Assembly: GCF_001553545.1 (NCBI RefSeq) | Contig: NZ_CP014227.1 | Location: forward strand, 1,284,501-1,348,500 | Direction: 5' to 3' | Length of the DNA: 64,000 bases | Source of the DNA: Capnocytophaga haemolytica | GTDB taxonomy: Bacteria; Bacteroidota; Bacteroidia; Flavobacteriales; Flavobacteriaceae | Translations under genes and position numbers: made by a program | Notes under the pieces: generated by a model | Seen by the model: the letters and a program-made list of their open reading frames with translations, nothing else | Databases searched by the model: none | Told to the model about the DNA's origin: nothing | In this document: positions 52,465 through 60,913 of the stretch, one piece after another | Layout: the number at the start of each line of letters is the position of its first letter | How positions within the stretch are numbered: position 1 is the first letter of the stretch

Positions 52465-53238
52465 ATGACAACAAACGTGAATATGATTAGAAAGATGGGC
52501 GACTTTGAAGTTACCCAGCGCACGAAGGACGGTATGTTTAACGCTACGGCGTTACTCAAACAATGGAACGAGTTTGTAAAAACTCAGAGAAGTTTAAAAC
52601 CCCATAATTCTGGGGAATTAGAAAATGATGCTGAAAATCAAGAAGTTCTAAATAGGGGGATTTCCCCCTATTTAAAAAATAGTTCTGAAAATCAGTTGTT
52701 TGCGCAAAAGGAGTTAAACGATTTCTTTTACAACAACACTACCAAAGACTTCATAAAAACCATTATGCAGAAAGAGAACCTCACAGATGTGAAAGAGGTG
52801 TACAGAGCACACAAAGGAAAATACGGAGGCACTTGGATGCACCCGATGCTATTTATTGACTTTGCTATGTGGCTCAATCCTTCATTTAAGTACGATGTAC
52901 TAAAATTCGTCTACGATGAAATGATAAAGTACCGAAACTTTGCGGGTGATACTTACAAAGAGCTGGCAAGCTCCATCGGGCGGGTTGTCCCTAAATCGCT
53001 AATGATTACAGCGATGAAGAACGTAGCACAAGCGCTGAATTACATCGTATTTAATGAGCACAAACACGGCGTCCGTAATGATTACGGCACTGAGGACAAA
53101 CAGCACGAATTATACGAGCTACAACGCAAAGTAGCCGCACTCATTGAAGAAGGTTTTATAAAGAGCTTTGAGCAATTGATGAACTACCTACGTGAGACGT
53201 ATAAGAGAAAGCACCTGCAGAAGGTGTTTGTAAGCTAA
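52465..53238 (+). CDS. KilA-N domain protein
   Basis: 257 residues from ATG 52465. A KilA-N DNA-binding domain is spread over residues 1-160: DGMFNATALLKQWNE, then after an insert TKDFIKTIMQKEN, GGTWMHPMLFIDFAMWLNP. The insert of about 45 residues (HNSGELENDAENQ to SSENQLF) contains the 24-plus-2 palindrome at 52649-52674 and duplicated ENQ words, and looks like added DNA. The C-terminal helices may mediate assembly. KilA-N proteins act as phage regulators or antirepressors. Confidence 0.8.
   Translation: MTTNVNMIRKMGDFEVTQRTKDGMFNATALLKQWNEFVKTQRSLKPHNSGELENDAENQEVLNRGISPYLKNSSENQLFAQKELNDFFYNNTTKDFIKTIMQKENLTDVKEVYRAHKGKYGGTWMHPMLFIDFAMWLNPSFKYDVLKFVYDEMIKYRNFAGDTYKELASSIGRVVPKSLMITAMKNVAQALNYIVFNEHKHGVRNDYGTEDKQHELYELQRKVAALIEEGFIKSFEQLMNYLRETYKRKHLQKVFVS
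52649..52674. repeat. Palindrome inside KilA-N gene
   Basis: TAAATAGGGGGA (52649-52660) and TCCCCCTATTTA (52663-52674), perfect 12-bp arms with a TT centre. A weaker CCCCA/TGGGG pair lies upstream at 52600-52615. Confidence 0.85.
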
Positions 53239-53270
53239 CACAGAATATTAATATTTAATTTATAAACATT

Positions 53271-53687
53271 ATGGAGAACCCATTTAAGAAAATCGAGAAC
53301 AAAAGCGAGCGTGTTAGACTATTAAGGGACAACGCCGTAAAAATGGAAGAGCTGTCTTATCCAAAGACACTCAGTAGCGAACAACTTTCAGAGATGAAAG
53401 ATGAGCTGGCAAAGCAGGATATTTCTCTGCAAAAGCTCGAAGATGAGAAAAAGGAAGTCACCGCCGATTACGCACAGCGCATCAAGGTTGCCAAAGCAGA
53501 ACGCAACGTTGTGTTACACTCTATCCGCACAGGGGTGCAAGAGGTTACCGAGACCGTGTACCTTATTGATGACCAAGACGAGCGCAAAATGTACGTCTAT
53601 AATGAGGACGGCGATTTGATTTCGTCCCGACCTCTAAAACAAGAGGAGCGACAAATGACAATCAAGCTCACAGGAACGTTTAACTAA
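53271..53687 (+). CDS. Hypothetical coiled-coil protein
   Basis: 138 residues: helical coiled coil over about 30-80 (LSSEQLSEMKDELAKQDISL, KLEDEKKEVTADYAQRI), then a short beta C-terminus (ERKMYVYNEDGDLISSRPL). It precedes the DUF-type gene by 17 bases. No family recognised. Confidence 0.6.
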   Translation: MENPFKKIENKSERVRLLRDNAVKMEELSYPKTLSSEQLSEMKDELAKQDISLQKLEDEKKEVTADYAQRIKVAKAERNVVLHSIRTGVQEVTETVYLIDDQDERKMYVYNEDGDLISSRPLKQEERQMTIKLTGTFN

Positions 53688-53704
53688 TTAAAATCAGTAA
53701 CAAA

Positions 53705-54439
53705 ATGCAAGAAAAAGAACAAAAAATCAGTATCAACGTTGAGAACGGGGTTAAGGAAGTAGTAATCCGTGAAGGTGAAGCCGCTCGCCTATTAGATGAA
53801 AAAGCACCCCTAAAAGCGGGTATTTCAGGCACACTGGACGCACCCCTCGAGTACATCACCCAGCGCCTCGAGCAGTTCGACCACAAGCGCGCTCATATCC
53901 TTGTCGATAGGGAAAATGCCTCTATCACCCTCGTGATTAATGAGAATGACCCTTACCGAAGGGATGAGATTAAGGGCGCGCTTGAAATGCACCCCGCGTT
54001 CCAAGCCTTTGGTATCAATGCTGGCAAAGTATGGACACCTACACAGCTGGGAATGTTCTTCAAAATGAACCGCGCGTATTTTGCCGATAGAGCAGAGAAC
54101 CTAAAACTCGTATCGGAGCTAATGAACTTCACGGCGACGGTCAATAACTCTATTGAGCGTTCGATGAATGAGAAGGGCAATCGTACGGACAACTTTGAAC
54201 AGGTGGTAAACTCAAACCTACCAGCGTCGTTTGTACTGAATATTCCGATAGTCAAAGGTGGGCAAGCTGAAAAGTTAGAAGTCGAAACCTTTGCACAAGT
54301 GGACGGGCGAGAAGTATCCTTTGTGCTTTTATCACCCAGTGCCCGCGAGCTGACTACAACCCTTTTAGATAATGCCATTGATGGCATACTACAAGTCATC
54401 AGGGATATAGCTTCTGACATAGCTATTATTGAGCAGTAG
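53705..54439 (+). CDS. Hypothetical phage early protein
   Basis: 244 residues. ISGTLDAPLEYITQRLEQFD, HILVDRENASITLVINENDP and WTPTQLGMFFKMNRAYFADR recall an uncharacterised family frequent in Bacteroidota prophages near replication genes. No catalytic motif is visible. Confidence 0.6.
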   Translation: MQEKEQKISINVENGVKEVVIREGEAARLLDEKAPLKAGISGTLDAPLEYITQRLEQFDHKRAHILVDRENASITLVINENDPYRRDEIKGALEMHPAFQAFGINAGKVWTPTQLGMFFKMNRAYFADRAENLKLVSELMNFTATVNNSIERSMNEKGNRTDNFEQVVNSNLPASFVLNIPIVKGGQAEKLEVETFAQVDGREVSFVLLSPSARELTTTLLDNAIDGILQVIRDIASDIAIIEQ

Positions 54440-54477
54440 AAATTGTTATTATTAGTTTTATCGTGTTTAAAATGGTA

Positions 54478-54577
54478 AGCAAGCACGTTCGAGGCGTACA
54501 CGGGGTTCAAGTTCCCCGCTTGCTGCAAAGCAATTGCATTTTATAAACGCTGTTTTAGTAGCGCGCGGACTAAAACA
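54478..54577 (+). ncRNA. Structured intergenic RNA candidate (tRNA-like hairpins)
   Basis: AGCAAGC (54478-54484) pairs with GCTTGCT (54518-54524), enclosing ACG/CGT and CGGGG TTCAAGTT CCCCG. This looks like an acceptor stem plus T arm followed by GCA, but is only about 50 bases long and lacks a D arm. A second hairpin, GTTTTAGT with ACTAAAAC, ends before the next start codon (54593). It could be a small RNA, an mRNA-processing site or a tRNA remnant. Confidence 0.4.
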
Positions 54578-54592
54578 CTAAAACAGATAAAA

Positions 54593-56872
54593 ATGGATTA
54601 CAATGATTTTTTAAAAACAAAGCAACGCAAAGTCATTAAAGCGGGTTTTAAGGTAACCGGTGAGGAGTTAAACAGTAACTTGTTTGACTTTCAAAAGTAC
54701 ATCGTTACAAAGGCGTTAGAGGCGGGGCGTTATGCCATCTTTGCCGATTGCGGGCTTGGTAAGACGATTTCACAGCTCGAATGGGCACACCAAGTAGTAA
54801 AACATACCGAAAAACCAGTGCTTATACTTTGCCCGCTGGCGGTCTCAGGGCAAACCATTCAGGAGGGCGAAAAGTTTGGCATTGAGGTACGACGCTTGAA
54901 AGCTGAAAGCTCAACCCCGCAGACGGCGACGGACATCGAAGCTGGTATATACATCACCAACTACGAGCAACTCGAAAAAATAGACGTTACACCCTTTGCG
55001 GGGGTAGTGCTCGATGAAAGTTCCATACTGAAGAACTTTACAGGCAAATACAAACGCCTTATCATTGAGAAGTTCAAGCAAACGCCCTACAAGCTATGCT
55101 GTACAGCCACACCAAGCCCGAATGATCTCAATGAAATAGGCAATCACTCCGAGTTCCTTAACGTTTTGGACGCTCAGGATATGCGTGCCAAATGGTTCGT
55201 AAGAGATGAGGGAATGAATAACTATCGATTGAAGGGACACGCTAAAAGCGATTTCTATGGCTGGGTGAGTTCGTGGGCTACAATGCTCACCAAGCCCAGC
55301 GATATAGGGTTCAGTGCTGAGGGCTATGATTTGCCTGCGCTCAATTACATAGAGCAGCAAATACAAACACAGCTCAAAGAGAACGGCAAACTCTTTAACG
55401 ATACTTCTGTAAGTGCCACAGAGTTTAACAAAGAGCTGAGAGTAACCCTACTGCCTCGTATGGAAGCCGTAGCCGAGATTGTCAACAGCAGCACCGAGAG
55501 CTTCATTATTTGGGTCAATCAGAACGAGGAGGAAAAAGAGGCGTTAAGGCTTATACCTGACGCTGTGGCAGTCAATGGGAGCGAACCCTCAGAGAAAAAA
55601 GAGGAAAAACTATTAGGCTTTGCAGCGGGTGCGTTCCGTGTGCTGGTAACCAAAAAGAAAATTGCACAATTCGGAATGAACTTCCAAAACTGCCACAATC
55701 AGATATTTGCAGGGCTTGACTTCTCATTCGAGGGACTATATCAGGCAATACGAAGAAGCTACCGATTTGGGCAAACAAAGCAAGTAAACATCTATTTAAT
55801 CACAACGGACACAATGGAAAACGTAAAAGCAAGCATAAACAAAAAAGAACGACAATTCAAAGAGATGCAAACCGAGATGAATAAATTCATCAACGGCAAC
55901 GCCTTCGGGCTGCTCGATAGCTACGAGTTCAAAGAAGTAAAGAATGAATATTATCACCTGATGAAGGGCGATAGCTGTATCGAAATAAAGCGCATCCCTG
56001 ACAACTCAGTTGATTTAATCATATTCAGCCCGCCGTTTAGTTCTTTATTTACTTATTCGAACTACATCCACGATATGGGCAACAACGAAAGCCACGAGGA
56101 GTTCTTTAAGCAATACAGCTACCTGCTCAAAGATTTGTACAGAATATTAAAAGCAGGTCGCCTGATGGTATGCCATACGAAGGACCTCGCAGTATACAAA
56201 AATTCAAGTGGCTACACAGGTATGTATGACTTTACAGGCGAACACCATCGAGCCGTTGAGCTGGCAGGCTTTAAGTATCATTCAAAAATCAATATATGGA
56301 CAGACCCCGTACTTGAAATGCAACGTGCTAAACCACAACGGCTATTATATAAGCAAATCCGTAAAGATAGTAGCTATTCAGGGGTAGGTATGCCTGAGTA
56401 CTGTACTGTATTTCGCAAATGGGAGGGCAATGAGGAGGATTGGACTCCGATAAACAACAAGAACAAAGAGAATTTCCCATTAGATGTATGGCAACAATGG
56501 GCGTCGCCTATATGGAATGTAGAAAAGGAGGATATAGAGTACCTTAATGAAATAATGAAAGAGTACAGAGTAAACACGTGGTTTGATATTAAGAGGACCG
56601 ATGTACTCAACAATCGAGAGGGGACGGCTATGGGAGATGAAAAGCATATTGCGCCCTTGCAACTTTCAGTTATCCGCAAATGTGTACAGATGTGGTCAAA
56701 TGTAGGTGAGACGGTTTTTACACCTTTCTTAGGCATTGGTAGCGAGGTGTATGAGGCAGTCAAGCTCGGGCGCAAAGGCATCGGGATAGAACTCAAAGAC
56801 AGTTATTTTGAAACCGCCGTGAAGAACGTCAACAAAGTAATTGACGGCAAAAGACAATTAACACTGTTTTAA
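54593..56872 (+). CDS. SNF2-type helicase fused to a DNA methyltransferase
   Basis: 759 residues. Residues 1-430 are a superfamily 2 (SNF2) helicase: GLGKT (54-58), VLDESSILKNF, CTATPSPND, and QAIRRSYRFGQTKQVNIY. Residues 450-759 are a class beta amino-methyltransferase with catalytic SPPF (479-482) and, later, the SAM loop FLGIGS (712-717) then KGIGIELKDSYFE. SPPF suggests N4-cytosine or N6-adenine methylation. There is no restriction partner, so it may protect phage DNA by self-methylation coupled to translocation. Late-early position. Confidence 0.88.
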   Translation: MDYNDFLKTKQRKVIKAGFKVTGEELNSNLFDFQKYIVTKALEAGRYAIFADCGLGKTISQLEWAHQVVKHTEKPVLILCPLAVSGQTIQEGEKFGIEVRRLKAESSTPQTATDIEAGIYITNYEQLEKIDVTPFAGVVLDESSILKNFTGKYKRLIIEKFKQTPYKLCCTATPSPNDLNEIGNHSEFLNVLDAQDMRAKWFVRDEGMNNYRLKGHAKSDFYGWVSSWATMLTKPSDIGFSAEGYDLPALNYIEQQIQTQLKENGKLFNDTSVSATEFNKELRVTLLPRMEAVAEIVNSSTESFIIWVNQNEEEKEALRLIPDAVAVNGSEPSEKKEEKLLGFAAGAFRVLVTKKKIAQFGMNFQNCHNQIFAGLDFSFEGLYQAIRRSYRFGQTKQVNIYLITTDTMENVKASINKKERQFKEMQTEMNKFINGNAFGLLDSYEFKEVKNEYYHLMKGDSCIEIKRIPDNSVDLIIFSPPFSSLFTYSNYIHDMGNNESHEEFFKQYSYLLKDLYRILKAGRLMVCHTKDLAVYKNSSGYTGMYDFTGEHHRAVELAGFKYHSKINIWTDPVLEMQRAKPQRLLYKQIRKDSSYSGVGMPEYCTVFRKWEGNEEDWTPINNKNKENFPLDVWQQWASPIWNVEKEDIEYLNEIMKEYRVNTWFDIKRTDVLNNREGTAMGDEKHIAPLQLSVIRKCVQMWSNVGETVFTPFLGIGSEVYEAVKLGRKGIGIELKDSYFETAVKNVNKVIDGKRQLTLF

Positions 56873-56948
56873 AATAAGAAGCACCCCAGCGGTGAAGTGC
56901 GAATGAAGCTGCCCGCTGGGAGTGTTTAACAATAACAACAATTAAGAT

Positions 56949-57092
56949 TTGGCGAGGAAGTTGCAAGGGGCAGCACTCACGATAACGCCCAAAGGGGGCA
57001 GGAGGTTATCTAACGGAGAGACGATTGCAATTTCAGACCTTAATTCGGAGGGAATTAATAACAATCTTAAACAAAAGTACATTCTATTATGA
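56949..57092 (+). CDS. Possible small protein with TTG start
   Basis: A 47-residue frame (LARKLQGAALTITPKGGRRL.., ending KQKYILL) whose stop overlaps the next ATG by 4 bases, as in true operon genes. The start is TTG 56949, just after an in-frame stop. The composition looks coding. Otherwise the 216-base gap between 56872 and 57089 shows only a CCCCAGCGG/CCCGCTGGG hairpin near 56884-56921. Confidence 0.35.
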   Translation: MARKLQGAALTITPKGGRRLSNGETIAISDLNSEGINNNLKQKYILL

Positions 57093-58060
57093 AACGAGAC
57101 AGTTTTATTTTTTACGCCTCTTTTTGGGACGCTATCAAAGAGTTGCCGAGAGATGTTCAGGGAGAAGTGCTCACAGCCGTAATTGAGTACGGCCTATATG
57201 GAGAAACAACTGAACAACTAAAGCCAGTCGCACGGGCGATTGTAACTTTGATAAAGCCACAAATAGACGCTAACAACAAAAGGTATGAGAATGGAGTTAT
57301 GGGCGCAGAACACGGGAAAAAAGGGGGTAATCCTAATTTTAAGAAGGGAAAGCCAAATCCTTATTATTCAGGGAGTAACGAGGATAAAGATAACCCCAAA
57401 GATAACCCCAAGATAACCCCTAAAAAACCCCAAGATAACCCCAAGATAACCCCTAATGTAAATGATAATGTAAATGTTATTTCTTCTTTTTCAAAAAAAG
57501 AAGCAAAAACGCGCGAGCAAAAAAAAGAGCCGCCGACTGAAAATTTTGACGAGCATTTAAACGCCGATGACAATTCAGGCTTAAACGCCTTCGGCGATGA
57601 AAGAAAAAAAGTTGCGCCAAAAAAAGAAAGCGAATGCCAGCGGGCAGAAGATAGCCACGATGGGGCAAAAACGCACGAAACGGGCGAAATTATCGAGTTT
57701 GATAGCGAGGGCAACCAAGTATACCTCTCGACTGAAAAAACGCCGAAAAAAGCACGTTTCTGCAAACCGACAGTCGAGGAGATTAGAGGCTACTGCTGGG
57801 AGCGTGGCAACAACGTAGATGCGCAGAAGTTTTTCGACTACTATGAAAGCAACGGCTGGAAGGTAGGGCGCAATCAGATGAAAGACTGGAAGGCTGCTGT
57901 ACGCACTTGGGAGCGCAACGGCTTTGATAACAATAACACACAAACACAAAAAGCAAATGGAAGCACAAACACAAACGCTACAAACAGTCAGCAACAGCCC
58001 CAACGCATTGGGCGAACCTCAATCGAGGATGTTGTTAGAAGTGCAACAGGCTGGATCTAA
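57089..58060 (+). CDS. DUF6291-type phage replication protein
   Basis: 323 residues. Residues 1-75 match DUF6291 (FIFYASFWDAIKELPRDVQG, EYGLYGETTEQL). A low-complexity linker (KDNPKITPK repeats, then acidic/lysine-rich) joins to a C-terminal domain with EIRGYCWERGN, FFDYYESNGWKVG and MKDWKAAVRTWER, typical of phage replication-initiation proteins. The linker holds the 11-bp tandem array at 57401-57455. The next gene's start overlaps it by 104 bases. Confidence 0.7.
   Translation: MKRDSFIFYASFWDAIKELPRDVQGEVLTAVIEYGLYGETTEQLKPVARAIVTLIKPQIDANNKRYENGVMGAEHGKKGGNPNFKKGKPNPYYSGSNEDKDNPKDNPKITPKKPQDNPKITPNVNDNVNVISSFSKKEAKTREQKKEPPTENFDEHLNADDNSGLNAFGDERKKVAPKKESECQRAEDSHDGAKTHETGEIIEFDSEGNQVYLSTEKTPKKARFCKPTVEEIRGYCWERGNNVDAQKFFDYYESNGWKVGRNQMKDWKAAVRTWERNGFDNNNTQTQKANGSTNTNATNSQQQPQRIGRTSIEDVVRSATGWI
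57401..57455 (+). repeat. 11-bp tandem array inside a coding sequence (GATAACCCCAA)
   Basis: Five exact 11-base units at 57401, 57412, 57423, 57434 and 57445 (GATAACCCCAA/GATAACCCCTA/AAAAACCCCAA), preceded by one 12-base unit at 57389. Since 11 is not a multiple of three, the repeat is read in all three frames and the protein repeats only every 11 residues. Confidence 0.92.
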
Positions 58061-58862
58061 GTCGGAGCTTGACTTTATACGAGCCTCGTTCACTCAAACG
58101 CAAATCAGAAAAATTAACACTCCCGAAACAGTGCAGGTGCTCGGGGTGCTACTATCACAAGCCTCAACCCTTGCAGGGGTCAAAGAGGGTATACAGGACT
58201 TTGCAAAAAACGACATTAAAGATTTGATATTTAGCCGCTTTGGAGGCTTGTCGTTAGAGGAAATCGCCTACGCCTTCAAGCTCGAACGGCAACTGGCATA
58301 TCCTGTAAAAACAGAACATTACCAGTTTTTCTCCACTGAGTACGTAGCAACCATTTTGGGCAAATACGAAGAATGGAAACGGGAAAAACGCAAAGTGCAT
58401 AACATCGACCCTGAGAAGAAAGCGTTACCACAAAAAGAGCTTTCGGACAAGGAAAAAGTATTATCATTTCTCGTCTACCTGATGAATGATTTCGAGTATT
58501 ACAAAGCACACAAGTCCCTACAATTCGCAGCGTTTAGGCACTACCTGCCATTGTTTTACTTGGGGCTACTGCCTGAGCATACGGAAGAGTTCAAGGCGCA
58601 AATCACCCTTCGGGCAAAAGAGGCGCTCAGGCGTGAGATGCAAGCAATGACGGATATAAGAGAGCGCCGAACGATAAAGCAAATCATCGAAGGACAAATG
58701 GACGACGATGGAAGGCTCAAAGGAATAGGAAGGGAAATTATACTTTGCGATTTCTTCGATAGCATCATCACAGAAGGAAAAGATTTATCGCAAATGATTG
58801 ATGAGAAAATACACGGGAAAAGCGATGCAGAGATTTTGCAAATGATAAGATACAGCAGATAG
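57957..58862 (+). CDS. Hypothetical replication-module protein
   Basis: 301 residues from ATG 57957 (MEAQTQTLQT), overlapping the upstream gene by 104 bases in another frame. Helical and charged; SDKEKVLSFLVYLMNDFEYY and LRREMQAMTDIRERRTIKQI are notable. Place beside the replication gene suggests a helicase-loader or similar helper, but there is no motif to prove it. Confidence 0.65.
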   Translation: MEAQTQTLQTVSNSPNALGEPQSRMLLEVQQAGSKSELDFIRASFTQTQIRKINTPETVQVLGVLLSQASTLAGVKEGIQDFAKNDIKDLIFSRFGGLSLEEIAYAFKLERQLAYPVKTEHYQFFSTEYVATILGKYEEWKREKRKVHNIDPEKKALPQKELSDKEKVLSFLVYLMNDFEYYKAHKSLQFAAFRHYLPLFYLGLLPEHTEEFKAQITLRAKEALRREMQAMTDIRERRTIKQIIEGQMDDDGRLKGIGREIILCDFFDSIITEGKDLSQMIDEKIHGKSDAEILQMIRYSR

Positions 58863-58866
58863 ACGT

Positions 58867-59076
58867 ATGAGAAAGAGAAGGAAAATGACACACATAACGC
58901 AGGAGGATGAAGCTAAAATCATTGACTTATTCCTTACTGAGAATGAAAATACAACGCGCGTTATTTCTGAGAAGTTAGGCGTTTCAGCGTGGCACGTAGA
59001 TAGGGTATTAAACAACTACCTACAAGGCAAAGTAAGGAAAGCCGTTGTTAATAGCTATATCAGATACCAAGAATAA
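58867..59076 (+). CDS. Small HTH-like protein A
   Basis: 69 residues with ITQEDEAKIIDLFLTENENT then RVISEKLGVSAWHVDRVLNN, a homeodomain-like helix-turn-helix. Paralogue of the next gene. Starts 4 bases after the previous stop. Confidence 0.65.
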   Translation: MRKRRKMTHITQEDEAKIIDLFLTENENTTRVISEKLGVSAWHVDRVLNNYLQGKVRKAVVNSYIRYQE

Positions 59077-59098
59077 AACAGACAAAAACGATAAAACG

Positions 59099-59299
59099 AT
59101 GAAAAGAAAAAGATTAAAACCAATAACAGAAGAGCAGAGAAATCAGATCATAAGGGCGTTCAGGAGCTGCAAAGAGAATGGAGCGCCTACCATAGCGGCG
59201 ATGCTTGGGGTAACAGTGCACCAAGTGAACCGCGTGATAAGTGAGTTCTTAAAACACCGTGAGCAACTTATGATCATCAAAAACCATATAACATTCTAA
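59099..59299 (+). CDS. Small HTH-like protein B
   Basis: 66 residues from ATG 59099 with ITEEQRNQIIRAFRSCKENG then TIAAMLGVTVHQVNRVISEF. It aligns over its whole length with the previous gene, so it is a tandem duplication that has diverged. Confidence 0.65.
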   Translation: MKRKRLKPITEEQRNQIIRAFRSCKENGAPTIAAMLGVTVHQVNRVISEFLKHREQLMIIKNHITF

Positions 59300-59312
59300 A
59301 AACACATAAACA

Positions 59313-59528
59313 ATGAAAGAGACCATAAAAGCACTCAAAGAAACACAAATGCAGTTAATGATAGAGGCAAATGATTGGATAGAAGCCCAACGCTTCGAGG
59401 CAGACGATTACCGTATGCCCGATGAGGAATACGCCATCGTTGGCGAGTATATCAATAGCATTGTAAATACCTTAAACGCACAAAAACGACTAATAAAATA
59501 TTATGAAACACATAACGATGAAGAGTAA
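59313..59528 (+). CDS. Hypothetical small helical protein
   Basis: 71 residues, acidic helices (IKALKETQMQLMIEANDWIE; EYINSIVNTLNAQKRLIKYY). Overlaps the nuclease gene start. No family recognised. Confidence 0.55.
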   Translation: MKETIKALKETQMQLMIEANDWIEAQRFEADDYRMPDEEYAIVGEYINSIVNTLNAQKRLIKYYETHNDEE

Positions 59529-59946
59529 AGAAGCCCAACTCCAAACCGCCTGCGTGCGCTGGTTCAGGTTGCAGTATCCTGAGTATGCACACCTGCTCTT
59601 TGCCGTACCCAACGGAGGCAGTCGTAACGCCATCGAGGCGCACAATCTCAAACTGCAAGGAGTAACGGCGGGGGTATCCGATTTAATACTACTCGTGCCC
59701 TCGCACCCGTGCCCGTTCCTCTGCATTGAAATGAAGGTAGGGCGCAACAAGCAAACAGCAGCACAAAAAGCCTTTCAGCAGCAAGTTGAAACAGTCGGCG
59801 GCATCTATGTAGTCTGTTACAGCTTTGAGCAGTTCGCAGGAGCTGTAAGTGCCTACCTCACACCATCACCCGAGAAAAGTAGCTTTGCAGGAATCACAGA
59901 AGCACAAATACAAGCCTTTTTAAAAAAGCAAGAAAATAAACATTAA
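59518..59946 (+). CDS. VRR-NUC domain nuclease
   Basis: 142 residues from ATG 59518 (ATG 59503 is an alternative). The VRR-NUC fold is clear: LFAVPNGGSRN, GVTAGVSDLILL (Asp) and LCIEMKVGRNKQTAAQ (Glu-x-Lys). Phage members are stand-alone nucleases thought to resolve branched DNA. Its place in the replication module fits. Confidence 0.85.
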   Translation: MKSKEAQLQTACVRWFRLQYPEYAHLLFAVPNGGSRNAIEAHNLKLQGVTAGVSDLILLVPSHPCPFLCIEMKVGRNKQTAAQKAFQQQVETVGGIYVVCYSFEQFAGAVSAYLTPSPEKSSFAGITEAQIQAFLKKQENKH

Positions 59947-59965
59947 CATTTAAAATTGTCAAAAT

Positions 59966-60232
59966 ATGCTTGAAAGAATTAGAAAAGCAGTGGAAGAAAC
60001 CACTCATCGCAAACTATATGAAAAAAGCTACAACCTCAAACTATTTTGCGGATTAGCTGCAAAATACTCTCTTGCCACACAAAAGGAAATGGCAGAGTTC
60101 TATGGTGCTGTAAGTTCCTCAGCTTCTTACTATCTAAAACAGCACGCGCAAATGATGTCTAACATCGAATATAATGCGCTTTTTAAAGAAGCTGAGAAAA
60201 GAATTTTAGAGGCAGTTAATGAGGAGAAATAA
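59966..60232 (+). CDS. Hypothetical small helical protein
   Basis: 88 residues, all helix, with YSLATQKEMAEFYGAVSSSA (possibly HTH-like). Its stop overlaps no gene but lies 1 base before the antirepressor start. No family recognised. Confidence 0.55.
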   Translation: MLERIRKAVEETTHRKLYEKSYNLKLFCGLAAKYSLATQKEMAEFYGAVSSSASYYLKQHAQMMSNIEYNALFKEAEKRILEAVNEEK

Positions 60233-60233
60233 G

Positions 60234-60878
60234 ATGAAAGAATTAATCAAAATCACAGAACAAAACGGAGTGCAAGCAGTGTCTGCACGTGAATTACACA
60301 AGTTTTTAGAAGTAGGCAAAGACTTCTCTAACTGGATTAAAGATCGTATAAACAAATACGATTTTGTCGAAGGGATAGACTTTGAGGTTTTCGCCAATTC
60401 TGGCGAAAACCCTAACGGAGGGCGTCCACTCATAGAATACGCACTCACCCTCGACACCGCCAAAGAAATCGCAATGGTAGAAGGTAACGAACGAGGAAAG
60501 CAAGCGCGCCGCTACTTCATTGAAGTAGAAAAGAAGTACAAAGCCCGCCAGCTATCACCCGCTGAGTTCCTTTTGCAACAAGCACAAATGTTAGTAGAGC
60601 AAGAACGCAAACTCCAGCAAGTACAGCAGCAAGTAAATACCATAGAAGCAAAACTCACCACGCGCCCTGAATACTTCTCAGTAGCAGGATATGCCGCACT
60701 CCATAAAATCGACTGCGGGCGACAACTTGCCAGCTCTTTGGGGCGCAAGGCTACCAAAATATGCAAAGAGCGCAATATCCCTACTGATAACATCACCGAC
60801 CCACGATTCGGATATGTAAAGACATACCCCGCGCACGTACTTAACGAAGTATTCAACCTTCCTATAACAAAGATTTAA
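60234..60878 (+). CDS. AntA/AntB-type phage antirepressor
   Basis: 214 residues from ATG 60234. The AntA/AntB domain is clear: SARELHKFLEVGKDFSNWIK, then GGRPLIEYALTLDTAKEIAM and GKQARRYFIEVEKKY. A coiled-coil linker (EQERKLQQVQQQVNTIEAKL) and a C-terminal domain (GYAALHKIDCGRQLASSLGR) follow. It probably counteracts a repressor. A perfect palindrome is embedded at 60386-60411. It is the last gene before a terminator. Confidence 0.85.
   Translation: MKELIKITEQNGVQAVSARELHKFLEVGKDFSNWIKDRINKYDFVEGIDFEVFANSGENPNGGRPLIEYALTLDTAKEIAMVEGNERGKQARRYFIEVEKKYKARQLSPAEFLLQQAQMLVEQERKLQQVQQQVNTIEAKLTTRPEYFSVAGYAALHKIDCGRQLASSLGRKATKICKERNIPTDNITDPRFGYVKTYPAHVLNEVFNLPITKI
60386..60411. repeat. Palindrome inside AntA/AntB gene
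   Basis: GGTTTTCGCCA (60386-60396) and TGGCGAAAACC (60401-60411), perfect 11-bp arms around ATTC, encoding the EVFANSGENP loop. Confidence 0.88.
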
Positions 60879-60913
60879 AGACATCGTTTGTTGTTATTTT
60901 TTCATTGTTACGG

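Noticed and set aside
54478..54527. A true tRNA gene
   Set aside because: The stem plus T-arm-like hairpin is too short, lacks a D arm and ends GCA; listed only as a structured RNA candidate.
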